This document shows positions 59,043 to 64,000 of a stretch of DNA of 64,000 bases, piece after piece. The notes under the pieces are model-generated. The model searched no databases and had not been told where the DNA came from. It saw only the letters and a program-made list of their open reading frames with translations. The stretch comes from Candidatus Daviesbacteria bacterium (GTDB taxonomy: Bacteria; Patescibacteria; Microgenomatia; Daviesbacterales; UBA10151): contig JAUSHE010000014.1 in NCBI GenBank assembly GCA_030648435.1, forward strand, positions 1 through 64,000, written 5' to 3'. Each line of letters begins with the position of its first letter. Positions within the stretch are counted from its first letter, which is position 1. The position numbers and the translations under genes were made by a program.

Positions 59043-59906
59043 TTAATATTTTAGAAATTCCATATATTTCTTTAAGCTTTTCTCCCATGATGGCAAGACA
59101 ATGCCTATTTTCCGAGCTCTTGTGTTGCTTAGTACGGAAAATTTGGATCTTTTAAAATCTTCTGCACTAATGCGGTTTTTTACCGGGATGATTTTAATCG
59201 TGAGATTTGCATATTCTGCAATTTTTTGCGCAAATTCTGCCATAGAACAATATCCTTCGCTAGCTAAATGATAAATACCCTTATTTTGTGTATCCAGTAA
59301 TAACTGGAATATAGCTGATGCCAGATCACTCGAATAAGTGGGATTTGCATATAAGTCTGAAGAAACCTCAAGAGAACTATGATTTTTATCAGCGCTTATT
59401 ATGGATAAAACAAAATTGCCTTTTTTTGATTTGCTACCGGTTAAGCCTCCGTATAATCCACAAGTTCTGATAATTATAGAATCTGGATTATAGTTTAATG
59501 TAATTAATTCTCCAGCATTTTTTGATATTCCATAAATTTGAAGAGGATTTGTTTTATCGTCTTCCCTGTATGGTTTATTTTTTTTACCGTCAAAAACATA
59601 ATCAGAACTGATTGTAATAAATTTAATAGCATTGCTCTTGCTTATTAGTGCTAAATTTTTTAGTGCAATAGCATTAACCTGAAATGCTTTATCTGCATTT
59701 ATCTCGCAATCGGGAACAACATGATAAGCGGCGGTATTAATAATAATATTTGGCTTAATTAATGTTAGGATTTTATCTACGGCATTTTTGCTGGTGATAT
59801 CTAGTTCGATTCTAGAGTAGCCTTTTACATAGGTTCCTGTTTTTTTACCCTCTTTTATTAAGCTTTGGCCGAGTTGACCATCTTTTCCAAGGATTAGAAT
59901 TCTCAT
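59043..59906 (-). CDS. dTDP-4-dehydrorhamnose reductase-like (RmlD family), copy 2
   Basis: This 287-residue SDR begins with the RmlD signature LGKDGQLGQSL, followed by NTAAYHVVPDCE, SSDYVFDGKKNKPY and the active-site YGISK block. It reduces a 4-keto group in deoxysugar synthesis. In this operon it would act after the C-methyltransferase and the RmlC-like enzyme, so the product may be a branched deoxysugar rather than rhamnose. It differs clearly from the homologue at 7202-8095. It shares one base with the RmlC-like gene upstream. Confidence 0.86.
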   Translation of the reverse strand: MRILILGKDGQLGQSLIKEGKKTGTYVKGYSRIELDITSKNAVDKILTLIKPNIIINTAAYHVVPDCEINADKAFQVNAIALKNLALISKSNAIKFITISSDYVFDGKKNKPYREDDKTNPLQIYGISKNAGELITLNYNPDSIIIRTCGLYGGLTGSKSKKGNFVLSIISADKNHSSLEVSSDLYANPTYSSDLASAIFQLLLDTQNKGIYHLASEGYCSMAEFAQKIAEYANLTIKIIPVKNRISAEDFKRSKFSVLSNTRARKIGIVLPSWEKSLKKYMEFLKY

Positions 59907-60436
59907 TATAGTTTGTATTCTGGCCAGCTCTGATCCTTATCAGAAAGAATTGGATTTTTAAGCGGCCATTGAATATTAAATTTAGGGTCATTCCAACGAA
60001 TCCCACGGGCATGTTCGCCCGAATAATATTCAGACATATAATATAAGACCTCGCAGTCTTCAGTTAGGGTTTGAAATCCGTGCGCAACACCCCTTGGTAT
60101 ATAAAGCATATGTTTATATTGTCCATTTAACTCAAAAGTTTCATGATTGCCATAGGTTTTGGATCCAGGTCTTAGATCTATAACTACATCGAAAATACAG
60201 CCTTTCAAACATTGAACGATTTTAGTTTCCTCAAATGGAGCTATTTGAAAATGTAATCCTCTCAGAGTTCCTTTTGGTTTTGTATATGAAATACTTGTCT
60301 GAAGAATCTCAAAACTTATATTTAATTTGCCAAATTCTTTAACACAGAAGGTTCGGGTAAAGTAGCCTCTCCCGTCCTCTAATAACTCAGGTTTTATTAA
60401 AAGAAGGTTATCAATGGATGTTTTTTGAAAAATCAT
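59906..60436 (-). CDS. dTDP-4-dehydrorhamnose 3,5-epimerase-like (RmlC family), copy 2
   Basis: This 176-residue cupin retains the RmlC active site: His62 in LRGLHFQ, Lys72, VVIDLRPGS with Asp88, PRGVAHGF, and the aromatic YYMSEYYS block, ending in the GIRWNDP motif. It should epimerise C3 and/or C5 of a 4-keto-6-deoxy sugar. Unlike the homologue at 6657-7205 it is canonical. It lies between a C-methyltransferase and an RmlD-like reductase, the arrangement used for branched deoxysugars. The nucleotide on its substrate (dTDP or CDP) cannot be read from the sequence. Confidence 0.92.
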   Translation of the reverse strand: MIFQKTSIDNLLLIKPELLEDGRGYFTRTFCVKEFGKLNISFEILQTSISYTKPKGTLRGLHFQIAPFEETKIVQCLKGCIFDVVIDLRPGSKTYGNHETFELNGQYKHMLYIPRGVAHGFQTLTEDCEVLYYMSEYYSGEHARGIRWNDPKFNIQWPLKNPILSDKDQSWPEYKL

Positions 60437-60439
60437 AAG

Positions 60440-61654
60440 TTAAATAATTCTAATTTTTGGGATAGGAATTATAAATTTTCCCCCATTCTTTTGATATTCT
60501 TTCAGTTGTTCAATAACTTCTTTGTAAATATTCCAACATAAAATTAATAAATAGTCAGGTTCTTCCTGATAGATCTTTTCTACGGGAAAAACCTGCATAT
60601 GGGTACCAGGAGTATACAATCCTTGTTTTTCTTTTGCTCTATCTACAATAAAGTCAACTAATTTGGAGTCAATACCAAAATAATTCATCAATATATTTCC
60701 TTTTGCAGGTGCACTATATACTGCAACGTGCTTATTCTTTGTTTTTATATCATTTAGTAATTTGATAAGATCTTTTTTTAATATATTGATGTTCTTATTT
60801 AATACATTGTATGTAGATAGTTTATTAAATCCTAGGTCCAACTCTTTTTTTACCAATTTAGTTACATTTTTTGAAATTTTAAATGAATTGGGATGAGATA
60901 CATAGATTCTTAAGGAGCCCCCCTGCATATCTACCAGATCAACATCATATAACTCTAAATCTACGCTTTCAAATAAATTTCTTAAAGCTATAAGAGAATA
61001 GTAAAAAACATGTTCGTGATATATAGTGTCAAACTTATTTTCTAAAAGCCCCCTAATGTAGGGAAATTCAAAAATTGCCGTACCATTTATTTTTAATAAA
61101 GTCCTCACTCCTTTTACAAAATCAACTATTTTTGGAACGTGTGCTAGAACATTCGCCCCAAAAATTAAGTCAGCTCTTAATCCCTTCTTATTTAATTTTT
61201 TTGCTAATGCTAAATTGAAAAACTCAGGTAATGTTTTGATGCTTTTTTTATTGGCGAGGGCAGCTATATTTTTAGCAGGATCGATACCGAGTATTCTTAT
61301 GCCCAGTTGTTGGAAAAAATCAAGTTGAACACCATCATTTGAGGCAATTTCTACAACCAGATTTTTTTTGTTTAAATTAAATCTCCTAGTAAAATATTCC
61401 GCATTACTCCTGGAATGATCAATTATTGTTTGGGAGGTAGAGGAAAAATAGATATAATTTTCAAATAAATCCTTTGGTGAAATTGTTTTCATCAATTGAA
61501 CTAAGTAACATTTATTACAAAATCCTACGGTCAAATCATATTCAGCTTCTTTTTTCTTTAGGCCTTCTTTTGTTAGAAATAAGTTAACAAGAGGGATATC
61601 TCCTAAGCTGAAAAAGGGTTTTATATAATTGCTACAAACTCTACATTTAGTCAT
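60440..61654 (-). CDS. NDP-sugar C-methyltransferase, copy 2
   Basis: This 404-residue paralogue of the protein at 52039-53292 has a zinc site (Cys4, Cys7, Cys46, Cys49), a SAM domain with VVEIASNDGVQL and FDTIYHEHVFYYS, and a C-terminal YSAPAKGNILMNYF domain. The two proteins share the late QGLYTPGTH block. Relatives add a methyl group to C3 of a 4-keto sugar. Within the CDP-sugar operon it is a strong candidate for making a C-branched deoxyhexose. Both neighbours abut it with 1-3 bases of spacing. Confidence 0.87.
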   Translation of the reverse strand: MTKCRVCSNYIKPFFSLGDIPLVNLFLTKEGLKKKEAEYDLTVGFCNKCYLVQLMKTISPKDLFENYIYFSSTSQTIIDHSRSNAEYFTRRFNLNKKNLVVEIASNDGVQLDFFQQLGIRILGIDPAKNIAALANKKSIKTLPEFFNLALAKKLNKKGLRADLIFGANVLAHVPKIVDFVKGVRTLLKINGTAIFEFPYIRGLLENKFDTIYHEHVFYYSLIALRNLFESVDLELYDVDLVDMQGGSLRIYVSHPNSFKISKNVTKLVKKELDLGFNKLSTYNVLNKNINILKKDLIKLLNDIKTKNKHVAVYSAPAKGNILMNYFGIDSKLVDFIVDRAKEKQGLYTPGTHMQVFPVEKIYQEEPDYLLILCWNIYKEVIEQLKEYQKNGGKFIIPIPKIRII

Positions 61655-61655
61655 T

Positions 61656-62690
61656 CTACTCTTTCCAAAATAAACTTTTATCTATTCGATTCTCACTAAG
61701 CAAGTTTTGGATGCTCTGTAACCGAGTGTACTTACCTGTTACAAAGTCCTCCTTAGAATATTTAGCCTGTTTAAGCTTACTTATTAAATCTTTGATAGAT
61801 TTTTGGATGGGCCATTTCTGAGTTATATGGGGGAATAATTTTTTAAATTTTGAAAAGTTTACCCTATAACTACGGTTATCCTTAGATGCATTTTTGTTAA
61901 ATTCAACATCGCATTGAGGAAGCTGTTTATGAATACATTCTACAACTTCCTTAACTCTAAGATTATTTTCACTGAAACCAATGTTTATAATCTCTCCATT
62001 TATTAAAGCAGGATTAGCCCGTATAAATTCTATAAAAATATCCGCCAGATCTCTAACATCAATAAGGGGTCGCCAAGGACTTCCATCGCTAAATACTTTC
62101 AGTTGATTTAGCGCAATTGCGCAAGTAGTGAGATTATTTACTACCAGGTCATTTCTAAATTTTGGAGAGAATCCGTAGACAGTGGAGTTTCTCATAATGC
62201 CTACACAAAAATTCTTGTCAGCAAGCTTTTTGAGAACCCCCTCTGAAAGTATTTTGGAGGTAGCATATGCTGTCAGGGGATTAACGGGAGAACTTTCATC
62301 AACTGTTCCCTTTTCAGCAGAACCGTATATACTGCACGAAGAAGAGAAAATAAACTTTTTTACTTTTTGTTTTTTAGCTAGTTTGGCTAACTTTACGGTT
62401 GAACAATAATTAATCTGTTTTGTAAGTTTTGGTTTTAGAGCTCCCATTGGGTCATTAGACAAAGCGGCCAAATGAATTACTGCATCGAAATTTTTTAAGG
62501 AAAAATTATCTAATTTGCGAATATCTCTTTTAATTTGCTTAAAGTCTGAATTAATAGGAATAAGCTCAATGTTTTTAAAATAAAAGTTATCTATTCCGGT
62601 AACATTGTAACCTTGTTTTAGAAGTCTGTTTACTAAAACTGCTCCTATATAACCATCGGAACCCGTGACCAAGATATTTTTAATTACCAT
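61656..62690 (-). CDS. NAD-dependent epimerase/dehydratase (extended SDR)
   Basis: This 344-residue SDR has VTGSDGYIGA at 8-17, an HLAALSNDP block, SSSCSIYG at about 117-124 and the pair Tyr142/Lys146 (YATSK). The Asp-Glu signature of 4,6-dehydratases is absent, so it is more likely an epimerase, ketoreductase or isomerase acting on a CDP-sugar. Genes of this type often sit between glucose-1-phosphate cytidylyltransferase and a C-methyltransferase. The ATG at 62690 overlaps the rfbF-like gene by 7 bases; an in-frame TTG at 62699 is less likely. Confidence 0.8.
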   Translation of the reverse strand: MVIKNILVTGSDGYIGAVLVNRLLKQGYNVTGIDNFYFKNIELIPINSDFKQIKRDIRKLDNFSLKNFDAVIHLAALSNDPMGALKPKLTKQINYCSTVKLAKLAKKQKVKKFIFSSSCSIYGSAEKGTVDESSPVNPLTAYATSKILSEGVLKKLADKNFCVGIMRNSTVYGFSPKFRNDLVVNNLTTCAIALNQLKVFSDGSPWRPLIDVRDLADIFIEFIRANPALINGEIINIGFSENNLRVKEVVECIHKQLPQCDVEFNKNASKDNRSYRVNFSKFKKLFPHITQKWPIQKSIKDLISKLKQAKYSKEDFVTGKYTRLQSIQNLLSENRIDKSLFWKE

Positions 62691-63469
62691 ATTTTCCAAT
62701 AAGGATTATTATTCCAAAGCTCCTTTAAATTTTCAAGCTCCCTAGATGTATCTACTGCATACCAGAAACCTTCATGCTTATAGACTGATAATTGTTCGTC
62801 ATCCGCTATTCTTTGATAAGCTGCATGATCCATCTCTTCCGGTTTTAGGTATTTGAAGATTTCTTTCGTAAATACCATAAACCCTCCGTTAACCCAGTCT
62901 GAAAGAACAGGTTTTTCTTGAAATGATTTAACAAGATCTGGATTATTCTCATTAGTTTTAACCAGACCAAATTTTGAGCTAGGATGTACACCAGTAATTG
63001 TGCCGATAGTTTTTTGATGCCTATGAAATTCAAGCAGTTTCTTTAGATCAATATTTGACACTCCATCTCCATAAGTAACCATGAATTCTTTGTCTGTTTC
63101 AGGGATATATTTTTTACATTTTATAATTCTGTCCGAAGTAGGTGATTCTACACCGGTATCAACAAAAGTTATATTAAAAACATCAACACCGTCTTCTTTG
63201 CGGTTTTTTAAATGGAAAGTAGTTTTATAAGTCTTTGTATTAAGGGTGAAATCAGTCGTAAAAGCCTTTTGGTTTAAGAAAAAATCCTTAATGTAATTTC
63301 CCTTGTATCCTAAGGCTAGAATAAATTCATTAAATCCGTAATGTGCATATATTTTCATAATATGCCAAATAAGAGGTTTTCCGCCCACCTCAACCATTGG
63401 TTTTGGTTTAAACTCGGTCTCTTCTTTTAATCTTGTACCAACCCCTCCACAAAGAATTATTACTTTCAT
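62684..63469 (-). CDS. rfbF: Glucose-1-phosphate cytidylyltransferase
   Basis: RfbF makes CDP-glucose from CTP and glucose 1-phosphate, the first step to CDP-linked deoxysugars. This 261-residue enzyme has the signature CGGVGTRLKEETEFKPKPM (about 7-25), the family-specific EVGGKPLIWHIMKIYAHYG, TYGDGVSN near 131-138 and GVHPSSKFGL. Length (about 257) and motifs match RfbF well, clearly distinct from the RmlA-like enzyme at 4941. The CDP-glucose 4,6-dehydratase usually encoded next to it (RfbG) is not in the window. It heads the block of sugar genes to 59043. Confidence 0.93.
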   Translation of the reverse strand: MKVIILCGGVGTRLKEETEFKPKPMVEVGGKPLIWHIMKIYAHYGFNEFILALGYKGNYIKDFFLNQKAFTTDFTLNTKTYKTTFHLKNRKEDGVDVFNITFVDTGVESPTSDRIIKCKKYIPETDKEFMVTYGDGVSNIDLKKLLEFHRHQKTIGTITGVHPSSKFGLVKTNENNPDLVKSFQEKPVLSDWVNGGFMVFTKEIFKYLKPEEMDHAAYQRIADDEQLSVYKHEGFWYAVDTSRELENLKELWNNNPYWKIW

Positions 63470-63486
63470 AATATCTTAAGTTTCTT

Positions 63487-63492
63487 ATTATA
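63487..63492 (-). promoter_or_regulatory. Possible -10 box before rfbF
   Basis: On the minus strand TATAAT lies 17 bases before the ATG at 63469 and overlaps the last codons of the upstream gene. A transcript would have about 11 leader bases. No clear -35 is seen. Confidence 0.35.
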
Positions 63493-64000
63493 CATTATCA
63501 TATTGATTAGAAATACTATATTTTCGAATATAGTTTTTTACCTCATCAATAACTGGTTTACCTGATAATTTTGAGTACGCATGTTTTTTCAAAGTCCGAG
63601 GATCAGTTTTATTTATTGTTAAATTATAAACTTTCAATGCAATACCTAAAGTAATATCGTTGATTATCTTTTTTACCTTCACTAAATTTATGGTAATAAA
63701 TGGGAATTTTATTAATAATCCTTTGAGAAATGCTTCTATGGAAAGGCTAACTTTTTTTAATGCCTCATCTCTTGTGAGACCCTCTTTTTTTATTAATTGA
63801 TTTACGATGATTTCTACCCAAGCCGCGTATTGTTTTTTGTATCTTTTTTTGACAGAAATCACCTCAAGTGAATCAGTATACGTTCCGGTTGAGTCAGGAG
63901 TATGTTCCCGCATACAATAAATAAATGGAAGAATTTTTGATTTTCCATTAATGCATAAAATTATTGCTTGCAGGAGTTCGATTAGGTTATCATTTTTTAT
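63488..64000 (-). CDS. Unknown protein, N-terminus cut by window edge
   Basis: The frame ending at 63488 is open without a stop to position 64000 (170 codons), so the protein probably starts beyond the edge. An internal ATG at 63913 would give 141 residues, but it lacks a recognisable -10 box or ribosome-binding site and the upstream codons read as normal protein (LLQAIILCINGKSKILPFIY). The visible part is helical and basic, with KKEGLTRDEALKKVSLSIEAF as a possible helix-turn. I do not recognise the family. It lies 18 bases upstream of rfbF and is probably in the same transcription unit. Confidence 0.55.
   Translation of the reverse strand: MKNDNLIELLQAIILCINGKSKILPFIYCMREHTPDSTGTYTDSLEVISVKKRYKKQYAAWVEIIVNQLIKKEGLTRDEALKKVSLSIEAFLKGLLIKFPFITINLVKVKKIINDITLGIALKVYNLTINKTDPRTLKKHAYSKLSGKPVIDEVKNYIRKYSISNQYDNV

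Noticed and set aside
1..64000. tRNA, rRNA, IS elements or prophage genes
   Set aside because: I saw no cloverleaf, rRNA motif, transposase, integrase or phage structural gene in either strand; gene-free stretches are all under 100 bases.

Overview
The window is AT-rich bacterial DNA with almost no non-coding sequence. Genes commonly overlap by ATGA, TAATG or 10-40 bases, few starts have a clear Shine-Dalgarno site, and several starts lie 6 bases downstream of a -10 hexamer, as expected for leaderless mRNAs. UGA is an ordinary stop codon and an RF2 gene is present. Small proteins, a short TsaB, a compact cell-division/RF2 operon, a free-standing four-helix-bundle gene and a very large surface-glycan locus together suggest a Candidate Phyla Radiation (Patescibacteria, Microgenomates-like) bacterium. 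That assignment is inference: there is no rRNA, tRNA or ribosomal protein gene to confirm it.

Layout. (1) 1-3101, minus strand: prfB, a small membrane protein, ftsE and a cut-off ftsX, with a REP-like palindrome before ftsE. (2) 3140-4939, plus: short tsaB, a four-helix-bundle gene bracketed by inverted repeats, a membrane-anchored CAP-domain protein and a 50-residue membrane protein. (3) 4941-10308, plus: rmlA, rmlB, an rmlC-like and an rmlD-like gene (dTDP-rhamnose-type sugar), a GDP-mannose 4,6-dehydratase-like gene, and a polyprenyl-phosphate sugar synthase fused to a GtrA membrane domain. (4) 10305-11435, minus: one GT-C-like membrane protein. (5) 11459-50100, plus: about 38.6 kb in one direction and nearly gapless. 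It holds 17 GT-C-type polytopic proteins, polyprenyl-phosphate sugar synthases, WaaE-like GT2 enzymes, two GT4 enzymes, a Wzx-like flippase, a DUF2304 protein and a GDP-fucose synthase. (6) 50097-53683, minus: Gfo/Idh/MocA oxidoreductase, UDP-glucuronate-decarboxylase-like SDR, C-methyltransferase and cupin. (7) 53770-56389, plus: YdcF-like protein and another GT-C-like protein. (8) 56362 to the right edge, minus: DUF5672 protein, a possible transferase, SAM methyltransferase, rmlD-like, rmlC-like, a second C-methyltransferase, SDR, glucose-1-phosphate cytidylyltransferase and a cut-off unknown gene.

How the genes may work together (inference). Cytoplasmic enzymes make dTDP-rhamnose-like, GDP-fucose-like, UDP-pentose-like and CDP-linked branched deoxy sugars. 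GT2 and GT4 enzymes build lipid-linked chains inside the cell, and a flippase exports them. DPM1-like GT2 enzymes charge polyprenyl phosphate with single sugars, which 19 GT-C enzymes then use outside the membrane to decorate glycans or surface proteins. No oligosaccharyltransferase, Wzy polymerase or S-layer acceptor was recognised, so the acceptor is unknown.

The most unusual points are the density of GT-C genes, three fusions (GT2-GtrA, GT2-GT-C, and a secreted barrel-like domain fused to GT-C), a tandem GT-C family with one member that has lost its acidic motif and central region, and the exact 6-base spacing between -10 boxes and start codons.
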